DNA of 31,629 nt, taken from assembly GCA_050260355.1 (NCBI GenBank), contig JBLNBZ010000112.1, positions 1 to 31,629 of the forward strand. The letters run 5' to 3'. The DNA comes from CADEFX01 sp050260355 (GTDB taxonomy: Bacteria > Pseudomonadota > Alphaproteobacteria > Rhizobiales > Hyphomicrobiaceae). A program made the position numbers and the translations under genes. The first letter of the stretch is position 1; each line of letters opens with the position of its first letter. Below the pieces are notes generated by a model. That model was not told the DNA's origin. It ran no database searches and worked only from the letters and a program-made list of their open reading frames with translations. This document shows positions 14,830 through 22,991 of this stretch, one piece after another.

Positions 14830-15771
14830 TCAGGCCAGCGCTCGCTTTAGTGCAGCGCCGAGCTCCTGAGTGGCCGCGGCGGCCTCGGGGATGAACTTGC
14901 CCATGGTCAGGAACCCGTGGATCTGGCCGGGATACCGCTTGGCCTCGACCGGCACCCCAGCGGCTTTCAGGGCGGCGGCAAAAGCCTCGCCTTCGTCGCG
15001 CAGTGGATCATAGCCGGCGGTCAGCACGTAAGCGGGAGGTAAACTCTTCAGGTTGCTGGCCTTGAGGGGCGAAGCACGCCAGTCGGCCACGTCGGCCGCC
15101 CCGCGCAGGTAGAGGTCGATGAACCATTTCATGGTCGAGCGCGTGAGCGGAAGCTGCTCGGCGAACTCGGCGATGGAGCCGTGTCCCATGGCCATGTCAC
15201 AGGCCGGATAGATGAGAAGCTGGAAACGCAGCTTCGGCGTGCCCCGCTCGCGCGCGTTGAGGCAAACGACGGCGGCGAGGTTGCCACCGGCGCTGTCGCC
15301 GCCGACTGCGAGGCGGTTGCGGTCGACACCGAGCGCGGCCGCGTTTTCCCAGACCCATTCGGTCGCAGCGATGCAATCCTCCGCCGCGGCGGGAAACTTG
15401 TGCTCGGGCGCCAGTCGGTAGTCGACGGACAGAACGGTGCAGCCGGCGTGATTGGCAAGACCCCGGCACACGCCGTCGTGGCTGTCTATGCTGCCGATCA
15501 CCCAGCCACCGCCGTGGAAATAGATGAGGGCCGGCTGCGTCTCGCCTGGTTTGGAGGCGCGCGCGCGATAGAGCCTGATCGCCATCGAACCGGCCGGTCC
15601 GGGCGCGGTCAGATCCCGCGTCTCGGCGATCGGCATGGGCTCGGGCTGCAGAACGCGGCGGGCATCCAGGTAAAGCCGGCGCGCCTCCTCGTGTCCGACC
15701 GTCTCGTAGGGTGGCCGGCCGACCGACTTGATGAGATCGATGACTTGCTGGGCACCTGGGTCGAGCGGCAT
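14830..15771 (-). CDS. Alpha/beta hydrolase, hormone-sensitive-lipase-type esterase
   Basis: A 313-residue carboxylesterase of the HSL (family IV) type. The oxyanion-hole motif HGGGW is at residues 86-90. The nucleophile Ser160 lies in GDSAGG, the acid Asp255 in GYDPLRDEG, and His285 in QIHGF. The first 60 residues form the helical cap. These enzymes hydrolyse short acyl esters, and some act on lactones or carbamates. CGGAG is seven bases before the ATG at 15771. The frame is open to 15840, where it would run close to the upstream gene. In the cluster it could hydrolyse an ester or lactone made by one of the flavin monooxygenases. No signal peptide is visible, so it is cytoplasmic. Confidence 0.92.
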   Translation of the reverse strand: MPLDPGAQQVIDLIKSVGRPPYETVGHEEARRLYLDARRVLQPEPMPIAETRDLTAPGPAGSMAIRLYRARASKPGETQPALIYFHGGGWVIGSIDSHDGVCRGLANHAGCTVLSVDYRLAPEHKFPAAAEDCIAATEWVWENAAALGVDRNRLAVGGDSAGGNLAAVVCLNARERGTPKLRFQLLIYPACDMAMGHGSIAEFAEQLPLTRSTMKWFIDLYLRGAADVADWRASPLKASNLKSLPPAYVLTAGYDPLRDEGEAFAAALKAAGVPVEAKRYPGQIHGFLTMGKFIPEAAAATQELGAALKRALA

Positions 15772-15805
15772 GGCTAGGCTCCGTAGGGCAACGATGTAAA
15801 GGTGC

Positions 15806-16585
15806 TCACGCCGTCCATTCGAGGATGGCTTTGGCGACATCGTCTGGACGATCGAGCTCGGCCAGATGGCCGGCGCCTTTCACTACGCGGACCTCGCACT
15901 TGGCTCGGATCGCCTTCTTGATCGTATTGGCGTAGCTGCGCGGCATGACGCGGTCGTGCTCACCCCACAGCAGCAGCGTCGGTGCCTTGATCAGCGCCAG
16001 CCGCTTGTCGAGCCGGCTATTGCCGAGAGGCCAGAAAGCGCGTGCAGCGGCCTCTGACGCACGCACCTGCTCAATGGGCCACTCGACGGAGTTGGCATTG
16101 GGCGGAGCTGCCTTGAGGTCCTTGTAGATCTGCGCGTCGGCGCAGAGCAGGCCAGGCACGTCATCGGGCCTCTGCGCCCAGATATCGGTGGGCGGGTCCT
16201 TCTCGTCGAACAGTCCGAAGGGGGCAGTGACCGCGATGCTTTTGACGCGCTCCGGCCAGAGCGCCGCCATTTCGGCCACAAACGAGCCGCCGACCGAGCT
16301 GCCGGCAAGATCGGCACCGTCCAGCCCGGCTTTGCTCAGCAACTCCCGCACCGCGAGCAGCCAGTCGAGGTGGGAGTCGAGCAAGGTGTGACCGGTGGCG
16401 CCGGGATAGCCGGGCAGCGACGGCACAATGACCTCGCGCTGCTCGGCGAGCTTGTCGAGGAATGGTATCCAGCGCGGCAGGCCGCCGAAGCCCGCGAGGA
16501 AACCTAGTTTGGGACCGCGCCCCTTCTTCCAGACGCGGCAAGGGTGGCCGTTGACGTCGACCGTCTCGGTCTTGGGCTCGCTCAA
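15806..16585 (-). CDS. Alpha/beta hydrolase
   Basis: A 259-residue alpha/beta hydrolase related to meta-cleavage-product and haloalkane-dehalogenase-like hydrolases. The nucleophile Ser97 lies in AGSSVGG (G-x-S-x-G). The acid Asp211 is in LLLWGEHDRV and the His240 in GAGHLAELD, so the triad is complete. The oxyanion region is at FLAGFGGLPRW (about residues 29-39). No cap insertion larger than usual is seen. The substrate is unknown; esters, enol-lactones and carbon-carbon bonds are all possible in this family. It lies 39 bases after the 440-residue monooxygenase and 34 before the HSL-type esterase, so it is almost certainly in the same transcript. The first ATG at 16585 is used. Confidence 0.9.
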   Translation of the reverse strand: MSEPKTETVDVNGHPCRVWKKGRGPKLGFLAGFGGLPRWIPFLDKLAEQREVIVPSLPGYPGATGHTLLDSHLDWLLAVRELLSKAGLDGADLAGSSVGGSFVAEMAALWPERVKSIAVTAPFGLFDEKDPPTDIWAQRPDDVPGLLCADAQIYKDLKAAPPNANSVEWPIEQVRASEAAARAFWPLGNSRLDKRLALIKAPTLLLWGEHDRVMPRSYANTIKKAIRAKCEVRVVKGAGHLAELDRPDDVAKAILEWTA

Positions 16586-16624
16586 GGCTTAACTCCCGTC
16601 TTGCGCTTGCTGCTGGTCAGCTCG

Positions 16625-17947
16625 TCATTCGGCCGCAGCAACGGCGCCGGGACGGAAGGCGGGCAGCGCCGCGCGCGACGACTTCGCCATGGGCTTGGGC
16701 CACCATCTGTCCTCCCACTCGGAGAAGAGCTTGGACAGCGTCGGCTTGACCTGCTCGGCGAACAGCCTGGTGTTGTACTTGGTCAGCTCCTTCGACATGT
16801 TGCCGTACTGCAGAAGCATCATGAGGTGCCCGACGTTGAGCGACTTGGCCACGTGCTCGAGCTGCTCGATGACCTCCTTGGGCGAGCCGACGACGACGTA
16901 GCCGCGCTCGACGATATCCTTCATCTCGCGCGCCACCATGTTGAAGCGCGTGCCGGCGGTCGTTCCGGTCGTGCCCTGGGCAGCCAGCGGATCCTGTTTG
17001 GCCTTCTCGGCGGCCTCGGCAGCGGCCCTGACCTGGCTTTGCAGGCCAGCGCGTTGCGTCGCTTCGGTGTTGTAGCCGGGGGGAGAGGCGAAGCGCGCGT
17101 CGACGTGCAGACAGCGATTGTAGAAGTACTCGGCCGCCTCCGCGTAGCGCTCCATCGCCTCCGACCTGCTCTCGGCGACGCCGACGAACTGCAGGAAGCC
17201 GGCGCGATACGGATTGCGATCCTTGCCGAGACGATCCATCTCGTCCCAGAAGCCCTTCATGGTTGCGGCACCGGCCTTGTACCCGTAGTAGGAGAGGTAG
17301 CAGTAGACGTAGTCCATCTCGGCGCACCAGCGCCAGGTCTCGACCGAGCCGCCGCCGGGAATCCACACCGGCGGATGCGGCTGCTGCACGGGCCGGGGCC
17401 AGATGTTGACGTAGCGCTGCTGGTTGAAGCGGCCGTTGAAGGCGAACGTCTCCTTCTCCTGCCAGGCTTTCATCACCAGGTCGTGCGCCTCGAGGTAGCG
17501 CTCGCGCAACGAGCTCGGGTTCTGGCCATAGGCGTAGCAGGTGTCCATCGGCGTGCCGACGGGGAAGCCGGCGATGAGACGGCCTCCCGAGATGCAGTCG
17601 ATCATGGCGAACTCTTCCGCCACGCGCGTGGGCGGATTGTAGAGCGCGAGCGAGTTGCCCATGACGCAGAGCATAGTGTCGGTGGTGCGCCGCGACAGGG
17701 CCGTGGCGATCAGGTTGGGCGAGGGCATCAGCCCGTAGCCGTTGGAGTGGTGCTCGTTGACGCAGATGGCGTCGAAGCCGCACTCGGCGGCATACTCGAG
17801 CTCATCCATGAAGTCGTTGTACATGAGGTGGGCGCGCTTGGGGTCGAACAGCGAGGAGTGGATATCGACCCACACGGATGGGTGCTTCTGCCGGAAGTCA
17901 TCCGGCAGCTCCGTGTACGGCATCAGGTGAAACCACATGAGCTTCAT
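16625..17947 (-). CDS. LLM-class flavin-dependent oxidoreductase (440 aa)
   Basis: A 440-residue luciferase-like monooxygenase, longer than the second one in this cluster. The N-terminus MKLMWFHLMPYTELPDDF is the strand opening the barrel. DAICVNEHHSNGYGLMPSPNLIA (about residues 59-81), MGNSLALYNPPTRVAEEFAMIDCISGGRLIAGFPVGTP (about 94-130) and IPGGGSVETWRWCAEMDY follow. A low-complexity Ala/Gln/Thr-rich insert of about 30 residues lies around 305-340 (AAAEAAEKAKQD, GTTGTTAGT), and the tail from about 425 is Ala/Pro/Arg-rich. The RBS is strong (GGAGG, six bases before the ATG). It is the first gene of the cluster. A 12-base palindrome covers the start codon, with ATG near its centre. Substrate unknown. 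Confidence 0.92.
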   Translation of the reverse strand: MKLMWFHLMPYTELPDDFRQKHPSVWVDIHSSLFDPKRAHLMYNDFMDELEYAAECGFDAICVNEHHSNGYGLMPSPNLIATALSRRTTDTMLCVMGNSLALYNPPTRVAEEFAMIDCISGGRLIAGFPVGTPMDTCYAYGQNPSSLRERYLEAHDLVMKAWQEKETFAFNGRFNQQRYVNIWPRPVQQPHPPVWIPGGGSVETWRWCAEMDYVYCYLSYYGYKAGAATMKGFWDEMDRLGKDRNPYRAGFLQFVGVAESRSEAMERYAEAAEYFYNRCLHVDARFASPPGYNTEATQRAGLQSQVRAAAEAAEKAKQDPLAAQGTTGTTAGTRFNMVAREMKDIVERGYVVVGSPKEVIEQLEHVAKSLNVGHLMMLLQYGNMSKELTKYNTRLFAEQVKPTLSKLFSEWEDRWWPKPMAKSSRAALPAFRPGAVAAAE

Positions 17948-17991
17948 GAAGCGCCTCCTCCTGTCTACCGGCCCGCTGCGAAGCGGCGTTT

Positions 17992-18029
17992 TGTCCGGAC
18001 ATTCTGAAGAAGCGATCCGCAGGCGTCAA
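17992..18029 (-). promoter_or_regulatory. Candidate promoter and operator of the five-gene cluster
   Basis: On the minus strand TTGACG (18024-18029) and CAGAAT (18001-18006) are separated by exactly 17 bases, 54 bases before the 440-residue monooxygenase start. A perfect 10-base palindrome TGTCCGGACA (17992-18001) abuts the -10 box and would cover the transcription start, as expected for a repressor site. No regulator gene is adjacent. Confidence 0.5.
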
Positions 18030-18133
18030 TCCGGCACTAAACGGCGCAAGCACCCGTCCAGCTGCTGGCTCGTGAATCTGGGGATAGAACAACTGCAGAT
18101 GACGCCGGCGGGGCCGGTGCATCGGGGCGCGCG

Positions 18134-19813
18134 CTACATGCCCGAGTAGTTCGGGCCGCCGCCCCCTTCCGGCACCGTCCAGTTGATGTTCTGGTTGGGG
18201 TCCTTGATGTCGCAAGTCTTGCAGTGCACGCAGTTCTGCGCGTTGATGACGAAGCGCGGACTGCCTGCCTCCTCCACCCACTCGTAGACACCGGCGGGAC
18301 AATAGCGGTTCGACGGGCCCGCATAGACATCGTGCTCAGAGCGCCTCTGCAGCTCCATATCGCGCACCTTGAGATGCGCAGGCTGATCCTCCTCATGATT
18401 GGTGGCCGAGAACGACAGGTCGGTCAGCCGGTCGAAAGTCAGCACGCCGTCCGCCTTGGGATAGGCGATGGGCTTCGCGCCTCTAGCCTCCTCGAGCGTG
18501 GCGTGGTCGGGCTTGCGGTGGCTGAGCGTATAGCCGAGGCCGACGCCGGGAATGATGGTGTTGAGCCACATGTCGATGCCCGACAGCACGGTGCCGAGCC
18601 TGGTCCCGAAACGCGACAGCAGCGGCTTGACGTTGCGCACGCGGCGCAGGTCCTTCGCGATTGGACCTGTGCGCACCGCCTCCGCGTAGTCGTCCAGCCG
18701 ATCATGCGCGCGCCCGGCCTGAAGCGCGGCGAAGGCGGCCTCGGCAGCATGAATGCCCGACAGGATGGCGTTGTGCGATCCCTTGATGCGCGGGACGTTG
18801 ACGAAGCCGGCGGAGCAGCCGACCAGCACGCCACCCGGAAACACAAGCTCGGGGATCGACTGCCATCCGCCCTCGGTGATGGCGCGGGCGCCGTAGCCGA
18901 TGCGCTTGCCACCCTCGAACGTGCCGCGGATGGCCGGATGGGTCTTGAAGCGCTGGAATTCCTCGAACGGGTGCAGGTAGGGATTGGTGTAGTTCAGGTG
19001 GACGACGAAGCCGACCGACACGAGGTTGGCGCCGTAGTGGTAGAGGAACGACCCGCCGCCGGTACGATCGTCGAGCGGCCAGCCTTGCGTGTGCTGTACG
19101 AGGCCCGGCTTATGCTTCTCCGGCCTCACCTCCCACAGCTCCTTGATGCCGATGCCGAACTTCTGCGGCTCCTTGCCTTTCGCCAGCTCGAACCTGGCGA
19201 TGAGCTGCTTGGCAAGCGAGCCGCGCGCGCCCTCCGCAATGATCGTGTACTTGCCGCGCAGCTCGACGCCACGCGTAAACCGGTCGGTCGGCTCGCCATT
19301 CTTGCCGATACCCATGTCCCCGGTGGCGACGCCGACGACAGCGCCATTGTCGTCGTAGAGGACCTCGGCGGCCGCAAATCCCGGATAGATCTCGACGCCG
19401 AGCTCCGTGGCCTGCTCGCCGAGCCATCGGCAGACGTCGCCGAGACTGGCGATGTAGTTGCCGTGATTGCTCATCAGAGGCGGCATCGCAAAATTGGGCA
19501 GCGGGAACTCGCCGGCGGGTCCGAGATAGAGGAAGCGGTCGGCGGTGACCGGGGTGACGAGCGGTGCGCCTTTCTCTTTCCAATCGGGAATGAGGCGCGC
19601 GAGGCCGATCGGGTCGATGACAGCGCCCGAGAGGATGTGGGCGCCGACCTCGGAGCCTTTCTCGAGCACGACGACGGACAGGTCCTGCCCGTGCTCGGCT
19701 GCGAGCTGCTTCAGGCGGATTGCGGTGCCGAGGCCGGCGGGCCCAGCGCCGACGATCACCACGTCGAATTCCATGGCCTCGCGTGGTGGCAACTCCGGTG
19801 CGCTGGCAGCCAT
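18134..19813 (-). CDS. Electron transfer flavoprotein-ubiquinone oxidoreductase
   Basis: A 559-residue ETF:quinone oxidoreductase, the membrane-associated FAD and [4Fe-4S] protein that passes electrons from acyl-CoA and related dehydrogenases through ETF to ubiquinone. The FAD loop VGAGPAGLG lies at residues 21-29. LEKGSEVGAHILSGAVIDP, the GCSAGFVNVPRIKGSHNA segment and the quinone-site region follow. Four cluster ligands are visible: Cys505 (YCPAGVYEW), Cys528, Cys531 and Cys534 (CVHCKTC). The ATG at 19813 was chosen for its GGGAGAG eight bases upstream and because the length then fits the family (about 550). Two further in-frame ATGs lie upstream at 19846 and inside at 19774. The ETF subunits are not in the window. 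Confidence 0.95.
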   Translation of the reverse strand: MAASAPELPPREAMEFDVVIVGAGPAGLGTAIRLKQLAAEHGQDLSVVVLEKGSEVGAHILSGAVIDPIGLARLIPDWKEKGAPLVTPVTADRFLYLGPAGEFPLPNFAMPPLMSNHGNYIASLGDVCRWLGEQATELGVEIYPGFAAAEVLYDDNGAVVGVATGDMGIGKNGEPTDRFTRGVELRGKYTIIAEGARGSLAKQLIARFELAKGKEPQKFGIGIKELWEVRPEKHKPGLVQHTQGWPLDDRTGGGSFLYHYGANLVSVGFVVHLNYTNPYLHPFEEFQRFKTHPAIRGTFEGGKRIGYGARAITEGGWQSIPELVFPGGVLVGCSAGFVNVPRIKGSHNAILSGIHAAEAAFAALQAGRAHDRLDDYAEAVRTGPIAKDLRRVRNVKPLLSRFGTRLGTVLSGIDMWLNTIIPGVGLGYTLSHRKPDHATLEEARGAKPIAYPKADGVLTFDRLTDLSFSATNHEEDQPAHLKVRDMELQRRSEHDVYAGPSNRYCPAGVYEWVEEAGSPRFVINAQNCVHCKTCDIKDPNQNINWTVPEGGGGPNYSGM

Positions 19814-19945
19814 TCGTGCCGCTCTCCCTGTTGGTGGGCGTGTCATCCGTTCGATAGGTCGAGCCAGTCGCAAGCGTCAAGCGCGGCGTTGCCGGCCGTC
19901 GCGCAGGGCTGGCATTCCGCGCGCCGGCCGCTATGGTGACCGGCC

Positions 19946-20851
19946 ATGCTCGATGCCGCGCAACGCGCCGACCTGATCGCGCTCCTCGCCTGGTACCGCG
20001 AGATGGGCGTCGATGCGGCATTGGATGAGACGCCGACCGACTGGTTCGACAACGGCGGTGCGGCTCCGGGAGCCGGATTCCGTCTGGATGGGAACGCCGG
20101 GGCAGCCGCAGAAGCGCCACGCGTTGCGCTGCACACAAGCGGCGGCGCATCGGCCAGCCGGCCCGCGGGGCGGTCTCAGCAAACGGTGCCCAACGCGCCG
20201 CGTGCGCCGATCGTTGCCACACCGCAGCGCCAGTTTCCCGCGGTCGCGCCCGACGCCGCCACCATGGCGGCGCGGGAGGTCGCGCGCTCGGCAGCGACAT
20301 TGGAGGCCCTGCACGACGCCTTGAAGCGCTTCGACGGCTGCGGGCTCAAGGCAACAGCCAAGAACCTGTGCTTCTATCGCGGCAGCCCAAAGGCCAGGGT
20401 CATGATCATCGGCGAAGCACCCGGCCGCGAGGAGGACCTCGAAGGCAAGCCGTTCGTGGGGCGTGCCGGCCAGCTCCTCGACAAGATGCTGGCCGCGATC
20501 GCGCTCGGCGAAGCCGATGTGCACATCACCAACATTGTCTACTGGCGGCCGCCGGGAAACCGCACGCCGACACCGCAGGAGGCCCAGATCTGCCGCCCGT
20601 TCCTCGATCGGCAAATCGAGCTGGTGGCGCCACAGATCATCATCACGCTCGGCGGGCCGGCCGCAGGCGCGGTCCTCGACGTGCAGGGCGGCATCATGAA
20701 GGCGCGCGGCCGTTGGCGCGAGCTGCAGTCGGGCGGACGATCCATCCGTGCCATGCCGACGCTGCATCCGGCGTATCTGCTGAGGACGCCGATCGCCAAG
20801 CGGCTCGCATGGCGCGACCTGCTCGCCATCAAGGCGGCGCTTGCCGAATAG
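19946..20851 (+). CDS. Uracil-DNA glycosylase, family 4-like
   Basis: A 301-residue protein of the UDG superfamily, which excises uracil from DNA. A Pro/Ala-rich N-terminal part of about 115 residues precedes the catalytic domain. Motif 1 is GEAPGREED (156-164), followed by FVGRAGQLLDKML, and motif 2 is TLHPAYLLR with His274. In the classical family 4 enzyme four Cys hold a [4Fe-4S] cluster. Here only Cys132 and Cys216 align; the first ligand position is Phe129 and the third is Trp200 (YWRPPGN). The cluster is thus probably absent or altered, as I recall for alphaproteobacterial relatives. The stop lies 10 bases before the nitroreductase start. The start has only a weak RBS, so its N-terminus is less certain. 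Confidence 0.85.
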   Translation: MLDAAQRADLIALLAWYREMGVDAALDETPTDWFDNGGAAPGAGFRLDGNAGAAAEAPRVALHTSGGASASRPAGRSQQTVPNAPRAPIVATPQRQFPAVAPDAATMAAREVARSAATLEALHDALKRFDGCGLKATAKNLCFYRGSPKARVMIIGEAPGREEDLEGKPFVGRAGQLLDKMLAAIALGEADVHITNIVYWRPPGNRTPTPQEAQICRPFLDRQIELVAPQIIITLGGPAAGAVLDVQGGIMKARGRWRELQSGGRSIRAMPTLHPAYLLRTPIAKRLAWRDLLAIKAALAE

Positions 20852-20861
20852 GACGGTTCGC

Positions 20862-21689
20862 ATGAGCAAGCTCAACGACGACTTCGCCCATCGCTTCGGT
20901 GAAAGGCTCGACCTCGAGATCTCGGATCCGCACGCCGCTGCAGTATTGGGTCAGCTAGCAGCGCGCGGATCCTGCCGGCGTTTCAAGCCTGAGCCGGTGC
21001 CGGCCGGGCTGATCGACATGCTGTGCGCGGCGGCGCTGGCGTCTCCGACCAAGAGCGACCTGCAGCAGCGCGACATCCTGATCGTCGAGGATGCAGTCGT
21101 GCGTGGGCGCATCAACGAGCTGCTGGCAGAGCAGGAGTGGATCAGAAGCGCGCCACATCTCGTCATATTTCTCGGCAACAACCGGCGGCAACGTCAGCTG
21201 CATGAATGGCGCGGGCATGCCTTTGCCAACGATCACCTCGATGCCTTCTTCAATGCGGCCGTCGATGCGGGCATCGCCTTGTCGGCGTTCGTCATCGCTG
21301 CCGAAGCGGCAGGCCTCGGCTGCTGTCCGATCAGCGTGATACGCAACCATAGCGAGGAGGTGAGCCGCATGATCGGACTGCCCGATCACGTCTTTCCGGT
21401 TGCCGCCCTCGGCTTCGGCTGGCCGTCGCAGCGGCCCTACACGAGCCTGCGCCTGCCCCTCTCGGCTACCGTGCATCGAGACCGCTACACCGATTGCACG
21501 AGAGCGGTGGTGGAGGCCTACGACCGGCGGCGCAACGCGGTGTTTCCATATCGCAGCCAGCGCAATGTCGCCGAGTTCGGAGCGAGCGATACGTATGGCT
21601 GGAGCGAGGACAAGGCGCGCCAGTATGCGCGACCCGAACGGGCGGACTTCGGTGCCTTCATCAGGCGCAAGGGTTTCAATTTGAGCTAA
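20862..21689 (+). CDS. Nitroreductase-family FMN oxidoreductase
   Basis: A 275-residue protein with the nitroreductase fold. SCRRFKPEPVPAGLIDMLCAAALASPTKSDLQQRDILIVED (about residues 37-77) contains the FMN-binding RRF and the SPTKSDLQ loop. GIALSAFVIAAEAAGLGCCPISVIR (about 134-158) is the conserved second half, and the sequence ends with a long C-terminal extension of about 80 residues rich in aromatic and charged residues. Such enzymes use NAD(P)H to reduce nitro compounds, quinones or flavin. The ATG at 20862 has AGGA eight bases upstream. The open frame begins at a TTG inside the previous gene's end, which is rejected. It is almost certainly cotranscribed with the glycosylase. Confidence 0.9.
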   Translation: MSKLNDDFAHRFGERLDLEISDPHAAAVLGQLAARGSCRRFKPEPVPAGLIDMLCAAALASPTKSDLQQRDILIVEDAVVRGRINELLAEQEWIRSAPHLVIFLGNNRRQRQLHEWRGHAFANDHLDAFFNAAVDAGIALSAFVIAAEAAGLGCCPISVIRNHSEEVSRMIGLPDHVFPVAALGFGWPSQRPYTSLRLPLSATVHRDRYTDCTRAVVEAYDRRRNAVFPYRSQRNVAEFGASDTYGWSEDKARQYARPERADFGAFIRRKGFNLS

Positions 21690-21806
21690 ATTGTCCGATG
21701 GGTCTTAAGCCTCTGGCAGAACCTCGCAATTTAATCTCTATCAAGCGAAAGACTGACATTTCGCCAAGTCCACCCGCAGGGACCACCTTGGCAGCAAAGG
21801 GCGCAT

Positions 21807-22322
21807 ATGCAGATCGGGTACGTCTACATCCGCCCGGTGGAGGTGCTTTATTTGCGGGCGTTGGGACCCTATCGAACATCCGCGCCTTTGGCCTGGTCCG
21901 AGATGCGCGCATGGCTCGACGCACGGCAGTTGTGGCCGAGCATCACGCGCGGTTACGGCGTTCTCAATGATTCACCGGCAGCTACGAAGCCGGAGCTGAG
22001 GCGCTACGACGCTTGCGTCGAGGCGCCTCGCGATTTCGAGGCGGAGCTGGCGCCAGGCATCGGTCGCCGCACGGTTCCCGGCGGTGCCTACGTCGTTCAC
22101 CGGCACAAGGGGCGGCATCGCACGTTGCGCGCCGGTTTCTCCTATATTCACCGCAAGTGGGTTCCGGGCCACGGTCTGCAGGTCGACCCGCGGCGCCCGT
22201 ATCTCGAGGTCTATCTCAACGATCCTCTCTCGACGCCCGCAACCGAGTTGATGACCGACCTCTGCGTGCCGGTGTTCCCGATCGGCGAGCAGCTGCCGCG
22301 CGGGTCGCGCAGCGCCGCGTGA
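21807..22322 (+). CDS. GyrI-like / AraC effector-binding domain protein
   Basis: A 171-residue protein formed by a single GyrI-like small-molecule-binding domain (the fold of SbmC/GyrI and the effector domain of AraC and BmrR regulators). Recognisable segments are VEVLYLRALGPYRTSAPLAWSEMRAWL (about residues 11-37, first beta-alpha unit), YGVLNDSP, RRYDACVE, GGAYVVHRHKGRHRTL and the terminal RPYLEVYLNDP followed by DLCVPV (IPVK-like) and IG. No DNA-binding domain is attached, so it is a stand-alone effector binder. Related stand-alone proteins bind gyrase inhibitors or hydrophobic compounds, but I would not assign that here. AAAGGG lies five bases before the start. Confidence 0.82.
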   Translation: MQIGYVYIRPVEVLYLRALGPYRTSAPLAWSEMRAWLDARQLWPSITRGYGVLNDSPAATKPELRRYDACVEAPRDFEAELAPGIGRRTVPGGAYVVHRHKGRHRTLRAGFSYIHRKWVPGHGLQVDPRRPYLEVYLNDPLSTPATELMTDLCVPVFPIGEQLPRGSRSAA

Positions 22323-22402
22323 CGCCGGCGCGCGAACCTGGGACAATAGGCCAGATGTCCAGCACAGGCGCGCAAGCCTAAGCGCGTAAGCCGGAGGCCG
22401 CC

Positions 22403-22951
22403 ATGCCCAGAATCGATGAGACCCGCCCTTTCATTCCAGTGCGCATTGCCGTGCTGACCGTGTCCGATACCCGCACGATCAAGGACGACAAATCGGGTGA
22501 TCTCCTCGCCGAGATGATCAAGGAGAGCGGGCACGAGGTCATCGATCGCGCCGTCGTCAGGGACGATGTCGCCCAGATTCGTGCCCGTGTTCAGGGCTGG
22601 ATCGCCAATTCACAGATCGATGTCGTCATCACGACGGGTGGAACCGGATTTACGGGCCGCGATGTGACGCCGGAGGCGGTCAAGCCCCTGTTCGAGAAGG
22701 AGATCGAGGGCTTCTCGACGGTCTTTCACATGATCTCGTTCAAGAGCGTCGAGACCTCGACGCTGCAGTCCCGCGCGTGCGGGGGCGTTGCGCACGGGAC
22801 CTACATTTTCTGTCTGCCGGGCTCGCCGGGCGCCTGCAAGGACGGATGGCACGGGATTCTCAAGTGGCAGCTCGACAACCGCAACCGTCCCTGCAACTTC
22901 GTCGAGATCATGCCGCGCCTGGAGGAGCACCGGCGCAAGACCGCAGGCTAG
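22403..22951 (+). CDS. moaB: Molybdenum cofactor biosynthesis protein B
   Basis: A 182-residue MoaB, of the MoaB/MogA family that adenylates or supports adenylation of molybdopterin before molybdenum insertion. The family sequence is clear: IAVLTVSDTRTIKDDKSGDLLAEMIKESGHEV (about residues 15-46), VVITTGGTGFTGRDVTPEAV (about 74-93), then KEIEGFSTVFHMISFKSVETSTLQSRACGGVAHGTYIFCLPGSPGACKDGW (about 97-147). A Cys is present in the SRACGG loop. The RBS GGAGG is five bases before the start. No other molybdenum cofactor gene is in the window. It ends 40 bases from the convergent rnhB. Confidence 0.95.
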   Translation: MPRIDETRPFIPVRIAVLTVSDTRTIKDDKSGDLLAEMIKESGHEVIDRAVVRDDVAQIRARVQGWIANSQIDVVITTGGTGFTGRDVTPEAVKPLFEKEIEGFSTVFHMISFKSVETSTLQSRACGGVAHGTYIFCLPGSPGACKDGWHGILKWQLDNRNRPCNFVEIMPRLEEHRRKTAG

Positions 22952-22991
22952 GTCGCGCGCCAGGCTGACCGCGACAGTCTTGCGGGACAGC

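Noticed and set aside
16544..18007. 487-codon open frame on the plus strand opposite the 440-residue monooxygenase
   Set aside because: Its sequence is rich in Leu, Ala and His without conserved motifs, while the minus-strand gene has a complete family pattern and a strong RBS.
18224..19939. 571-codon open frame on the plus strand opposite the ETF:quinone oxidoreductase
   Set aside because: It has no family motif or RBS and lies wholly opposite a gene with clear domains; high GC content leaves antisense frames open.
22952..22991. Inverted repeat between moaB and rnhB as a bidirectional terminator
   Set aside because: GTCGCG and CGCGAC are spaced by 12 bases and neither strand has a T run.
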